Source: CATOSP01 sp965197545
GTDB taxonomy: Bacteria > Chloroflexota > Dehalococcoidia > Lucifugimonadales > UBA3495
Assembly: GCA_965197545.1 (NCBI GenBank)
Contig: CBDANJ010000008.1
Span: forward strand, 620,001-684,000
Reading direction: 5' to 3'
DNA: 64,000 nt
The position numbers were made by a program, and so were the translations under genes. Below are positions 16,620 through 25,583 of this stretch, in pieces; position 1 is the stretch's first letter, and each line of letters opens with the position of its first letter. Below the pieces are notes generated by a model, which had not been told where the DNA came from, ran no database searches, and worked only from the letters and a program-made list of their open reading frames with translations.

Positions 16620-17918
16620 ATGGTTAATGGCAATGCAGAACCTAGCGCCCACAACGGGAGCCACCTCCCATTCATCGACGTTGGCTCCGTCTGGAAGGTC
16701 TTCGGCAAGGACCCAGAGAAAGTCCTTGACCCACAGTACGCCGCAATGGACAAGACTTTCATACAAAATGAATTGGGGAACGTGGTGGGGCTTCAGGACG
16801 TCTCATTCAGTGTAAATCAAGGCGAGACCTTCGTTATTATGGGGTTGTCCGGTAGCGGAAAGTCGACGATGGTCCGATGCCTTATCAGGCTCATCGAACC
16901 CACCGCGGGCACGATTGTGATCGACGGCGATGACATCACGGGAATGTCGGATAGAGACCTCATTGAATTCCGCCGGAATAAGATCGCGATGGTGTTCCAG
17001 CACTACGGCCTCATGCCCCACCGGAATGTCTTGGACAACGCGTCATGGGGGCTGGAAGTCCAGGGAATGAATCAGGACACACGGTACTCCAGGACAAGGG
17101 AAATCCTCGACTTAGTGGGGCTCTCCGGCTGGGAAGATGCCTTCCCGCGCCAACTGTCAGGCGGAATGCAACAGCGTGTGGGCTTGGCCAGAGCCCTGGC
17201 CGTGGACACGGGGATTCTACTCATGGACGAGCCATTTAGCGGCCTAGATCCGCTTATCCGCCGCCAGATGCAGGACGAATTGCTCCGCCTTCAAGACGAG
17301 CTTCAAAAAACAATAATATTCATTACCCATGACCTCAATGAGGCTCTAAAACTTGGAGACCGCATCGCCATCATGCACGAAGGGCGTGTGGCCCAGATCG
17401 GCTCGCCAGAAAACATTGTTCTGAGACCGGAAGATTCCTACGTGGGGGACTTCACCCAGGACGTGAGAATCGAAAGCATATTGACCGCTAGCAGGGCGAT
17501 GGCGCCCCCGAAAATAACGATTCCCAACCATGTAGACCCCGGCGCAGCCCTGGCAACAATCAGGGAAGAAAACGGCGACTTGGGCTGGGTCGTAGATGCG
17601 GCTGACCGCTACATCGGGGCGATAACCCGGACCGAAGCGGAACGAGCCCTGAGGGCAGGCGTCGCGAATCTCGAACAAGCCGAAGAATATCTCGACTGCG
17701 AATATCCTGTATTGGCGCCGACCACTACGTTTGACCAACTTATTCCCATTGCGATGGGAGTGGACCACGCCATCCCCGTCGTGGACGGAGACAGCCTGCT
17801 CGTGGGGGAATTGCATCGTTCCGCGGTGGCTCAAGTCCTGGCCGACACGGCAACCGCGACCCCGGACTATGCGGCCAACGCCGCGGAGAATTCCGCACTA
17901 TCGTCGGACAACTCCTAA
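16620..17918 (+). CDS. proV: Glycine betaine/proline ABC transporter, ATP-binding protein
   Basis: 432-aa ATPase of the ProV/OpuAA class. Walker A is GLSGSGKST (about residue 77), the signature LSGGMQQRVGLARA, and Walker B ILLMDEPFSGLDP. A C-terminal part of about 120 residues has the CBS-domain pattern that in this family senses ionic strength. GAGGTG lies just upstream of the ATG at 16620. The permease follows 68 bases later, and the binding protein after a further 245 bases. The system imports osmoprotectants under osmotic stress. Confidence 0.93.
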   Translation: MVNGNAEPSAHNGSHLPFIDVGSVWKVFGKDPEKVLDPQYAAMDKTFIQNELGNVVGLQDVSFSVNQGETFVIMGLSGSGKSTMVRCLIRLIEPTAGTIVIDGDDITGMSDRDLIEFRRNKIAMVFQHYGLMPHRNVLDNASWGLEVQGMNQDTRYSRTREILDLVGLSGWEDAFPRQLSGGMQQRVGLARALAVDTGILLMDEPFSGLDPLIRRQMQDELLRLQDELQKTIIFITHDLNEALKLGDRIAIMHEGRVAQIGSPENIVLRPEDSYVGDFTQDVRIESILTASRAMAPPKITIPNHVDPGAALATIREENGDLGWVVDAADRYIGAITRTEAERALRAGVANLEQAEEYLDCEYPVLAPTTTFDQLIPIAMGVDHAIPVVDGDSLLVGELHRSAVAQVLADTATATPDYAANAAENSALSSDNS

Positions 17919-17986
17919 TTGGGAAAGGGCGCCCGATCAGATAGCAGGGCTTAATCGGCCATAACACATGCCGATTCTGACCGACT

Positions 17987-19093
17987 GTGACGGCGACCGT
18001 CATTGGAGGCAAATTGGCAACCATAACTTCCGAAACTACCGATCCCCCCTCCTCCCAGCTCCCCCAGCGAGACGATCAACCGCGTAACGACAATCCCCCT
18101 CCCCGCAGCCTTCCGGCGATTTACCAATGGGTGATCGGTTTGGTGGTTGTCGTCGCGATCCTCGTGGCGTCCCTGGCTCTCTGGGGTCCGGACATGGACT
18201 TTCCCAGTGAGATCAACCAGATACAGGATGACGGTAGCCAAAAGTCTGTTCAGATCAGTAGGCTCATTTCCACCAAAATCAAAGTCGGCACAACCTGGCT
18301 CGTGAGGAACTGGGGCGGGATGTTCAACGGAATCGACGCGTTGATCACCTACACCATGGTCGCGCTGGAGGACGGCCTTAGATGGATCCCCTGGCCAGCT
18401 ACATTCGCGGCGGTAATCGCCCTCTCGTTTATTTTGGGTTCGTGGAGGTTAGCCCTACTTGCCCTGGTCAGCTTGGTGTTCATCGGAGCCATGAACCGCT
18501 GGGACAGTGCGGTGGAGACGATTGCGATAATCCTGTTCTCGGTGTCCGTTTCTGTGTTTATTGCCATGCCTCTGGGAATCTATGGCGCACGGTCTGACCG
18601 GTTCGACTCAATCATGCGTCCTATCTTGGATGGCATGCAGACGATGCCAAGCTACGTTTACCTCGTTCCCGGCATTCTCTTTTTCGGGCTTGGCTACACC
18701 CCGGCGGTAATCGCGACGGTCATCTACGCCGTCCCGCCGGCCATCAGGCTCACCAACCTGGGGATACGGCAGGTTTCCGCGGAAACGGTGGAGGCGGCCC
18801 GCTCCTTCGGGACATCTCCCGTGCAGTTGCTCCTAAAGGTGCAGATGCCCATGGCCATGCCCACGATTATGGCCGGCATAAATCAGACGACCATGCTCGC
18901 CCTCTCCATGGTCGTAATCGCCTCACTGGTCGGAGCCAGCGGACTCGGAGAGGATGTGTTCCGAGCCTTGCAGCGGCAGGATCCCGGCAACAGCGTCATT
19001 GCGGGTATGTCCATCGTTTTGATTGCAATCGTCATCGACCGGTTGACCCAAGCTGCTGCCCGCCGCCGACAGGAGGTGCTGTCCAACAACTAA
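17987..19093 (+). CDS. proW: Glycine betaine/proline ABC transporter, permease protein
   Basis: 368-aa membrane permease of the ProW/OpuAB type. It has a Pro/Asp-rich cytoplasmic N-terminus of about 40 residues, then one helix, a loop and a multi-helix BPD transport domain. The EAA-type cytoplasmic loop is ETVEAARSFGTSPVQLLLKVQMP. The GTG start is set by position; no strong ribosome site is visible. It pairs with the ATPase just upstream. Confidence 0.92.
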   Translation: MTATVIGGKLATITSETTDPPSSQLPQRDDQPRNDNPPPRSLPAIYQWVIGLVVVVAILVASLALWGPDMDFPSEINQIQDDGSQKSVQISRLISTKIKVGTTWLVRNWGGMFNGIDALITYTMVALEDGLRWIPWPATFAAVIALSFILGSWRLALLALVSLVFIGAMNRWDSAVETIAIILFSVSVSVFIAMPLGIYGARSDRFDSIMRPILDGMQTMPSYVYLVPGILFFGLGYTPAVIATVIYAVPPAIRLTNLGIRQVSAETVEAARSFGTSPVQLLLKVQMPMAMPTIMAGINQTTMLALSMVVIASLVGASGLGEDVFRALQRQDPGNSVIAGMSIVLIAIVIDRLTQAAARRRQEVLSNN

Positions 19094-19194
19094 TCATTCA
19101 TGTCGGCGCGGCGCCGGCGTGATGGCGTAAAGTCACCGTTTTGTTGAGGAAAACGGACTCCATCACTAGCTAAAACTGTCCGAGTGGGTAGATG

Positions 19195-19222
19195 TTGACG
19201 GCGTGGCTTCCCGTAGTATAGG
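19195..19222 (+). promoter_or_regulatory. Promoter with flanking inverted repeat upstream of the binding-protein gene
   Basis: TTGACG (19195-19200), 16-base spacer, TATAGG (19217-19222) form a plausible sigma-70 promoter. The perfect inverted pair GTGGGTAG (19184-19191) and CTACCCAC (19249-19256) brackets it, and TAGTA...TACTA straddles the -10 box. This looks like an operator arrangement that lets the binding protein be made apart from the transporter core. Confidence 0.5.
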
Positions 19223-19338
19223 CTACTATCCGGCAATCAGCCTGCGAACTACCCACGCCTATCATATAAGTGCGACGAACACACCAGCCCTTGGGTAGCA
19301 GTCCAGGAATCTTAAATCATTCGCCCGGAGGTTAAATC

Positions 19339-20580
19339 GTGGCAACTGGCAACAAGCTCATCCAGCTAGGAGTGTTTCTCTGCCTCTCCCTAGCCCTCTT
19401 CGCCGTTATCGGCGCTTGTGGGACGCCTACCGAAACGGTCAAGGAAATCGAAGTAATCAAGGAAGTACCGGTTGACCGGGAAGTCGTCAAAGAGGTCATC
19501 AAAGAAGTACCTGTCGAAGTGATCAAGGAAGTAACTAAAGAGGTCATAGTTCCCCAGGAAGTCATTAAGGAAGTGCCCAAAGAGGTAATCAAAGAAGTAA
19601 TCAAAGAGGTCACTGTAGAGGTTCAGGTAACTCCGGTCCCGAGGAAGAAAGACACCATAGTCTTCTCTGACTTGAACTGGACCAGCGCCCAGGTACAAAA
19701 CCGCATCGCCCAATACATCGTCGAGAAGGGTTACGGATATCCCACCGACCTGGTGTTCGGCGGCACGCTGCCGCTGTTCCAAGGCCTGAAGGCCGGCGAC
19801 ACCCACGTGACGATGGAAATATGGCTCCCCAACCAGTCGATAGGCTGGGAAGAAGCGGTTGAGTTGGGCGAAGTCGTGTCTGTAGGTAAGAGCCTGGTGG
19901 GTGACTGGCAGAGTACGTTCGTGGTTCCTGCCTACGTCGCCGATGCGAATCCGGACCTCAAGACACCCCAGGACCTCATGAAACCCGAGTACCAAGAGCT
20001 GTTCTCCACCGCGGATAGCCGTGGCAAGGCCAGGCTGGTCGCCTGCGTTCCAGGATGGTCCTGCGAATTGGTGAACGACGCTCAGATTGAGGCGTACGGT
20101 CTTTCCGACTCCCTCCATATAATTAAACCCGGTTCCCAAGACGCCATGTTCTCTGAGATTTTCGGCGCTTATGAGAAGCAAGAACCCTGGCTCGGGTACA
20201 TGTGGGGCACTGGCGACCCAGCTCTCAAGTTGGACTTGGTCCGTTTGGAAGAGCCCGCTTACACCAAGGAATGCTGGGACTCCGACAAGGCTTGCGCCTT
20301 TGACAACTCCCTGGTCCTGGTAGCGGTCCACAAAGACCTGCTCCCCAGGGCTCCCGAGGTCATCGGCTTCCTGCAGAATTGGGAATTCACCATCGACATC
20401 TACAAGGGAATCTTCCAATGGATGGACGCCACCACGGACTCCACTCCCGCGGAAGCGGCCACCGAATGGCTCAAGACTCAGGAGAGCATCTGGACTAGCT
20501 GGGTGTCCGCCGAAGTTGCAGACAAAGTTAAAGCTGCGTTGGCAGCGGGCGAGGAGGCCGACGGCTGGCCCGACGCCTAG
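19339..20580 (+). CDS. proX: Glycine betaine ABC transporter, substrate-binding lipoprotein
   Basis: 413-aa lipoprotein. Signal peptide ends with the lipobox AVIGAC. Next comes a spacer of about 60 residues made of imperfect EVIKEV/EVPVEVIKE repeats. The OpuAC-type periplasmic domain follows from about residue 108 (DLNWTSAQVQNRIAQY, then EIWLPNQSIGWEEAVE). Trp residues of this domain form the aromatic cage that binds the quaternary ammonium. GTG start with GGAGG 8 bases upstream. It belongs to the transporter encoded just upstream and probably has its own promoter. Confidence 0.93.
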   Translation: MATGNKLIQLGVFLCLSLALFAVIGACGTPTETVKEIEVIKEVPVDREVVKEVIKEVPVEVIKEVTKEVIVPQEVIKEVPKEVIKEVIKEVTVEVQVTPVPRKKDTIVFSDLNWTSAQVQNRIAQYIVEKGYGYPTDLVFGGTLPLFQGLKAGDTHVTMEIWLPNQSIGWEEAVELGEVVSVGKSLVGDWQSTFVVPAYVADANPDLKTPQDLMKPEYQELFSTADSRGKARLVACVPGWSCELVNDAQIEAYGLSDSLHIIKPGSQDAMFSEIFGAYEKQEPWLGYMWGTGDPALKLDLVRLEEPAYTKECWDSDKACAFDNSLVLVAVHKDLLPRAPEVIGFLQNWEFTIDIYKGIFQWMDATTDSTPAEAATEWLKTQESIWTSWVSAEVADKVKAALAAGEEADGWPDA

Positions 20581-20616
20581 TCCGCCACCCCGCCCCATCA
20601 GAAGCGCCATCAAGCT

Positions 20617-20650
20617 AGGCGGCCCCAGGTGGGGCCGCCTCTTCCACTTC
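20617..20650 (+). terminator. Rho-independent terminator after the glycine betaine system
   Basis: Perfect 10-bp stem AGGCGGCCCC / GGGGCCGCCT with a 4-base loop AGGT, followed by a pyrimidine-rich CTTCCACTTC tail. Lies 37 bases after the binding-protein stop codon. Confidence 0.8.
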
Positions 20651-20725
20651 TCTAGGATATCCTACCGTCGGTGCGCTGGTCGCTCGGCTAGCAGTCCGCC
20701 CTCCGTACCGGGAGTGACAAGAGCG

Positions 20726-21472
20726 ATGACTACCAAGAAACGTCTCCACCGCATTGACTTGGAGGCTATGGGGCTAGCGAACCACCCTCCCATGATTGTA
20801 TTCCCCGGCCCCGACGCCGCTCCCGACATCGACGAGCCGCTCCCGGACGCTATGTTTCAAGTCCCTCACTACACCGAAACCCTCGAAGTCCTGCGCACGC
20901 ATTTCTCGCTATACCCCCTGACCTTGGTCTATGGCAACTCCCCGATCTATTACACCGATGACGAAGGAGAGACTCGGCGGGTAATGCCCGACTGTTACGC
21001 CGCCTTCGGCGTCAACGCCGAGGCAATTCGCAGGCGCAACGGTTACTTCATGCGCGAGGTGGGCCAGGCCCCGGACTTCGCGTTGGAAATCGCATCGGTC
21101 AGCACATACCGCAACGACCTCGGCCCCAAGCGCGATCTCTACGCACGATTGGGCATCGGTGAGTATTGGCGATTTGATCCCACCGGCGGCCAATTCTACG
21201 GAGAGCCTCTGGTGGGGGAGACGCTTGTTGACGGGGAGTACCACGTGCATGGAATGCGCCAGGAAGACAACGGACTGGTATGGGGACACAGCCCGGCGCT
21301 TGGTCTGGACCTTTGCTGGGAACCGGGCCGTCTACGCTTCTTCAATCCGGCAACAGGGCTGTACTTGCTGAACCTGCGTGAGTCAGAAACCCGCGCCGCG
21401 GCCGCTGAAGCGGAGGCGGCAGACCTACGAGAGCAGTTGCGCCGCCTCCGGGAACTGCATCCGGAAGCCTGA
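20726..21472 (+). CDS. Uma2 family endonuclease-fold protein (copy 2)
   Basis: 248-aa Uma2/DUF820 protein, the same length as copy 1. Core motifs are MPDCYAAFG, APDFALEIASVST, and a Lys in GPKRDLYARLGIGEYW, matching the PD-(D/E)XK arrangement. The C-terminal 30 residues form a charged coiled coil. ATG 20726 is preferred over upstream in-frame starts because those would run into the terminator of the preceding operon. Isolated gene; function in the family is unsettled. Confidence 0.9.
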   Translation: MTTKKRLHRIDLEAMGLANHPPMIVFPGPDAAPDIDEPLPDAMFQVPHYTETLEVLRTHFSLYPLTLVYGNSPIYYTDDEGETRRVMPDCYAAFGVNAEAIRRRNGYFMREVGQAPDFALEIASVSTYRNDLGPKRDLYARLGIGEYWRFDPTGGQFYGEPLVGETLVDGEYHVHGMRQEDNGLVWGHSPALGLDLCWEPGRLRFFNPATGLYLLNLRESETRAAAAEAEAADLREQLRRLRELHPEA

Positions 21473-21571
21473 GCGCCGCGAAGCGCGGGATGAACGCCGA
21501 GCTTTCAGACTAGCCCCAAGCCCTAGACACATCGCACTTGCCGGTTGCGGGAATAGCTGCCGTTGCCTCAA

Positions 21572-23047
21572 TCATTCTCGGCCTGGGGCGCCGCGGCCAC
21601 CCATCGTCAAGGCCGGTACAATCCCCAGCGCCGCCGTTCCAGCCGCCACCCGTAGGAAGTCGTGGAATAGGGACAGGCCCGCTGCGGCGAGGTTTTCGCC
21701 GTATGCGGCCCGGCGGGCCTCGAACTCCGCCGCCGGTTCGCCGAGCTGCGGGAAAGGAAACTCCAACCCCTCAGTCAGGCCCTGAAAATGCCCGATGCCC
21801 CATGCGCTCAGGGCCGCCAACCCCAAGGTCATGCCCAACATCCGGGACACTACCACCAGGGACGCGGCGGTGGCCCGGTAGTCTTCCCCCACCGCATTGA
21901 GCGCATGGGCGACTATGGGAGTGATGACCAACCCAAAACCAAGGCCAGCCAATGCCAGGTGAACGCTTAGTTCCGGGTCGGATACGTCCAGGCCCCACCG
22001 GCTGGCTAGCGTCATACCTAGAGCCGCCAAGAAAAGCCCAGCCACAGTCACAGGCCGCACCCCTGTCCGGGTCAATAACCACCCACCGGCAACCGCGCCC
22101 ACCGGGATCGCCGCCGTCATTCTGAGCAGCCACATGGCCCCGGTCAGCGGGTCCTTGCCCATCACGGTATTGGCCATCAGCGGCACCGTCACCATCGCAA
22201 CGACCAACGCCACACCCACCAAGAGTTGGACAACGTTCGCCGAGACGAAGGCTAGAGAATGGAACATGATGGGGGCCAGCAGAGGCCGCGGGATACGTGC
22301 CTCCACCGCCCCCAGAACGACGGCCAGCGTTAGACCTCCCGCCAGCGCGGCATACGGCAGCGGTGAGGAAAACTGGAACAAACTCTGCCGGGAGAGCGCC
22401 AGGGATAGCGCCAGCAAGACGGCCACCAGCAATGCCCCGCCCAGGTAGTCGACGCGGGCTCCACGGTCAGTCCGGTTGGGCAGCCACATCAGTCCCAGGA
22501 ACAAGACCGCCGCCTGCGGCACGTTGAGCCAGAATATCCACCGCCAATCCGCAAGCTCGATGATGGCCCCGCCATAGGCAGGACCCAGCATGGACCCGGC
22601 TTCCGCCGCGCCGCCCACAATCCCCAGCGCGATTCCCTGTTGATGCCTTGGTACGGCCTGGCTGGCAATCGCCATCCCGATGGGAACGGTTGCTCCTCCG
22701 CCCACGGCCTGAATTACCCTGGCCCCCACCATCCACTCCAGGCTGCCCGAGACGGCCACCAAGCATGTCCCGGCCGTGAACACCGCCAGAGAAGCCTTGT
22801 ACGTCCGGGAGTACCCATATACGTCCGCTATCCGTGCTACCAGAGGCATCGCCACGGTGTAGCCCAGCAAATAAGCGGTAATGATCCAGGAAGCCCTGTC
22901 CAGTTCGACCAACGGGATCTTCAGGTCGAGCATCACGCTGGGTAACGCGGTTACGACCACGGTTTGGTCCAAGGCAGTCACGAACGCGCCCAGGCCCACG
23001 ATGGCCAGCACGACATGGGCCGGGAGGTTTCTCCGGCGGACCGTCAT
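21572..23047 (-). CDS. MFS multidrug efflux pump, DHA2 family
   Basis: 491-aa membrane protein with about 14 transmembrane helices. DHA2 marks are ALDQTVVVTALPS in the first helix, ARIADVYGYSR (motif A-like), and motif C GPAYGGAIIELADWRWIFWLNVP, which is characteristic of EmrB/QacA drug-proton antiporters. Substrate unknown. It is the last gene of a minus-strand run with two lipoprotein genes, 9 bases after the LppX-like gene. Confidence 0.92.
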   Translation of the reverse strand: MTVRRRNLPAHVVLAIVGLGAFVTALDQTVVVTALPSVMLDLKIPLVELDRASWIITAYLLGYTVAMPLVARIADVYGYSRTYKASLAVFTAGTCLVAVSGSLEWMVGARVIQAVGGGATVPIGMAIASQAVPRHQQGIALGIVGGAAEAGSMLGPAYGGAIIELADWRWIFWLNVPQAAVLFLGLMWLPNRTDRGARVDYLGGALLVAVLLALSLALSRQSLFQFSSPLPYAALAGGLTLAVVLGAVEARIPRPLLAPIMFHSLAFVSANVVQLLVGVALVVAMVTVPLMANTVMGKDPLTGAMWLLRMTAAIPVGAVAGGWLLTRTGVRPVTVAGLFLAALGMTLASRWGLDVSDPELSVHLALAGLGFGLVITPIVAHALNAVGEDYRATAASLVVVSRMLGMTLGLAALSAWGIGHFQGLTEGLEFPFPQLGEPAAEFEARRAAYGENLAAAGLSLFHDFLRVAAGTAALGIVPALTMGGRGAPGRE

Positions 23048-23056
23048 TATGGGAAC

Positions 23057-23835
23057 TTAGTTCGGAGGGGAGATTGTTACTGGGACGTTGAACTCGCCCA
23101 ACTGAAGTACTCGGACCGTTTCCGGCACGTCTGTCGGAACGACTTGTCCGGTGATCCTCGCCTGTTGCAGAAGTCCGCTTTCCCGAAGGAGCCACAGCTC
23201 TAGTTCAACAGGGAAGTCCTCGCCCGCTCTGGGCGCCAGCCCAACCAGGTCGCCGGAAGTTACCTGGCCGGACACCAGGTCCGTTTCGCGACCTTCGAAC
23301 TCGACTCTCTCCACCCACCGCGGATCGTCCATAGCATCGAGTATGTCTGCCAGCGTCTCTCCAAACCCTGCCAGACTGATCGGTAAGGTCTCAATGGGGA
23401 CGGCGACCCACTCGCCGGAAATGAAGTCGGTCATGTACGCCCGCTGACCTATGGTAACGATGCTGATCTCGACGAAGGCACTCATCAGAGTTGCCTCAGC
23501 GTCGATTTTAAGCCGCGAATTATCGGGAATCTCGACTACTCCGGCTGCCCGGCTCATCGTTAGGCCCGGAAATAGCACCGTGTCCCCGGCTACATGTTCC
23601 AGGGAGAACGCGACTGAGTCCAGACCCGCCAGGCCTCGGCGGCCCGTCGCAACAGCAAACGTGGATCTGGCTCCGGTGTGGAAGTAGGTACAACCTCGGG
23701 AGTAGACACCCTGCCGCAGGCCGTCAGGAAGCAAAGAGCCAGAAGGACTAAGAGACTTGTAAAGACGTGCCGCGCGGCTCCACGCCCACGAACACCTGGC
23801 AAATGGGACTTTGGCTGGGTCAGTTCCACGACCAA
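23057..23835 (-). pseudogene. LppX/LprAFG-like lipoprotein, frameshifted
   Basis: One frame gives a lipoprotein signal (LLVLLALCFLTAC) and RRAAEA at about 23640. The sequence then continues in another frame as LAGLDSVAFSLEHVAGD and runs to the stop at 23057. Joined, they make a protein of about 259 aa with the LppX_LprAFG pattern: a helix, then SLEHVAGDTVLFPGL, YMTDFISGEWVAVP, and LVSGQVTSGDLVGL. Such proteins bind or carry lipids at the cell surface. The break is a net one-base loss, either a mutation or a sequencing error. It overlaps its upstream neighbour by 16 bases and precedes an efflux pump gene. Confidence 0.78.
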
Positions 23836-25184
23836 AAAGCGAGCTTGCCGGCGGCCAACTCCCTGGGAGGGTTGTCCCCTTCAACATCCAGCACGAACAC
23901 CCGGTCGCCGCTGGGAGAGTGCCCATTGGCGCTGCCGGCTCCTCTTCGCTGGAGTCCCGCAAACACGAGATAGCGTCCGTCGGGTGACCAGGGCGAGTGA
24001 GAGTACCCGTATTGGTCGAAAAACCACAACATTATCCCTGTGTCCGGCGAGGGTTGGAAACCGAATAGCTCCTTGCCAGGTGTACCTGTGCCGTCTTCCA
24101 CCCACCACCTGGCGCGTTCACCGGACCCATCCAGGTCCAACCATGCAAGACCTTCGCCGGTAGGAGACCAATAGAAAGACACGATGGCGCCCTCGGCCAC
24201 GGTGCGGACCGCGCTGCCATTGGCGGCGACGACCCTCAGCCGTTGGAACGCGCCGGACCTCGCTTCCTGGGAGTCAACCACGGCTATCTCGGCGCCGTCT
24301 GGCGACCACGCGAACGCGGATAATTCCCCCACGTCAACGACGCTCTGCGTCCCGGATAAGTCCCTAATCTGCCCAACGAGTAAGGCATTCCCGCTTGCTA
24401 CGGAGTCCGTATACGCGACCTTCGCTCCGTCCGGTGACACGGCCGGGACCCGGAACCCCACAAGGCCTGACTTAATCGCGGGGGCCAGGGTATCGAACGG
24501 TTTCCGCGCTACGATCAGCTCATCACCAATATGGATAGCCAGAAGGTCGCTGCTCATGCTCCAATGGAAATACAAAGGCGCTCCCGTGGCCACAGCAACA
24601 GGGTTCGCGCCGCCTGCCACATCCACAACCCAGAGGGTCAACCCTTCTGTGGACCCAGCCAACACCGCCAGATACGTGCTGTCTGGTGACCAATACAAGT
24701 AGTGTGGGGCGCCTTGCGCTACCAGCGAGGGCGACTCGTTGGTGAAAACCTTCCTCTGCTGCCCGTTGACGACGTCGATGACCTCTACCGAGATAATCGC
24801 GCTTCCCCTTGACACCTCGACGTGGGAAGCCGCAATCTTTTCTCCATCGGGCGCCCAGGTTGGCCAGGTGTACAGGCTGTCTTCCCGCGAGGGTTGAGCC
24901 AATACTGCCTGGAGCGCGGACGACGACATCTGGCTTGTCCCCGTTAGCTTGAGCTGGCCGGTACCATCGGCGTTGATAGTGAACAAATCACCATCGTCGG
25001 TGACGTAAGCTATCCGGTCTATAGCCACATCCTCACTCCTGGACTGGTTGGGTAACGGACCAGCACTCTCATCCCTGGAAGCGAATGGCTGCTGGACACA
25101 CGCAACGACGGTTAACGCCGCTACCAGAGCCACTCCTACCCACCTAGTCGCGCCTGTCCACTGGCAATTCACAGAATCCACCAC
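23820..25184 (-). CDS. TolB-like beta-propeller lipoprotein
   Basis: 454-aa lipoprotein with lipobox ALTVVAC around residue 29. The mature part has repeated propeller strands of the WD40/TolB type: TWAPDGEKIAAS, YWSPDSTYLAVLAG, AVSPDGAKVAYTD, AWSPDGAEIAVVD and SPWSPDGRYLVFAG. Probably an extracytoplasmic binding or scaffold protein. It starts at GTG and heads the lipoprotein-lipoprotein-MFS run on the minus strand. The specific partner is not known. Confidence 0.88.
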   Translation of the reverse strand: MVDSVNCQWTGATRWVGVALVAALTVVACVQQPFASRDESAGPLPNQSRSEDVAIDRIAYVTDDGDLFTINADGTGQLKLTGTSQMSSSALQAVLAQPSREDSLYTWPTWAPDGEKIAASHVEVSRGSAIISVEVIDVVNGQQRKVFTNESPSLVAQGAPHYLYWSPDSTYLAVLAGSTEGLTLWVVDVAGGANPVAVATGAPLYFHWSMSSDLLAIHIGDELIVARKPFDTLAPAIKSGLVGFRVPAVSPDGAKVAYTDSVASGNALLVGQIRDLSGTQSVVDVGELSAFAWSPDGAEIAVVDSQEARSGAFQRLRVVAANGSAVRTVAEGAIVSFYWSPTGEGLAWLDLDGSGERARWWVEDGTGTPGKELFGFQPSPDTGIMLWFFDQYGYSHSPWSPDGRYLVFAGLQRRGAGSANGHSPSGDRVFVLDVEGDNPPRELAAGKLAFWSWN

Positions 25185-25583
25185 CCAAATCAGGCCGTGT
25201 CTCAGTCCTCATCATTAACGAATTCAACTGCCGCACCAGAATAGCACCGCCGTTCCCCCCTAGCAATCATACCCTTCTTCACCCGGCAACTTGAGTGGAG
25301 GTGTAGACCCACAGTTGATAACCCGTGACAACATGGCATCTATAGCGGAAAACCCGGCTACCTGCGCGTATCAATCTCACGCCTTCCTGGAAAGCCGACG
25401 GGACAATTCCAAGAACGCCGGTCCTATCCACTGAACCAAACACACCTTGGCATCATCTGCCAACCATCGGCAGCGGATTCCATCATGTTAAAATACGATT
25501 ATTCCACAGAATATTCACATAGCGGCAGCAATAGATATCAACTCCATCAACCCCTTTATTATTACTATGGTAGGGCTACAGAA
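25185..25583. other. Intergenic region without a recognised feature
   Basis: About 400 bases between the divergent TolB-like gene and obgE. It becomes AT-rich from 25480 on. An in-frame ATG at 25485 could extend obgE by 33 Tyr-rich residues, but these look unlike any Obg N-terminus. Promoters for both flanking genes are expected here, though I see no convincing -35/-10 pair. Confidence 0.5.

Noticed and set aside
19390..20613. Long antisense ORF (407 aa) opposite the betaine-binding gene
   Set aside because: It mirrors a well-supported gene with family motifs; its translation shows no domain and arises from codon bias.
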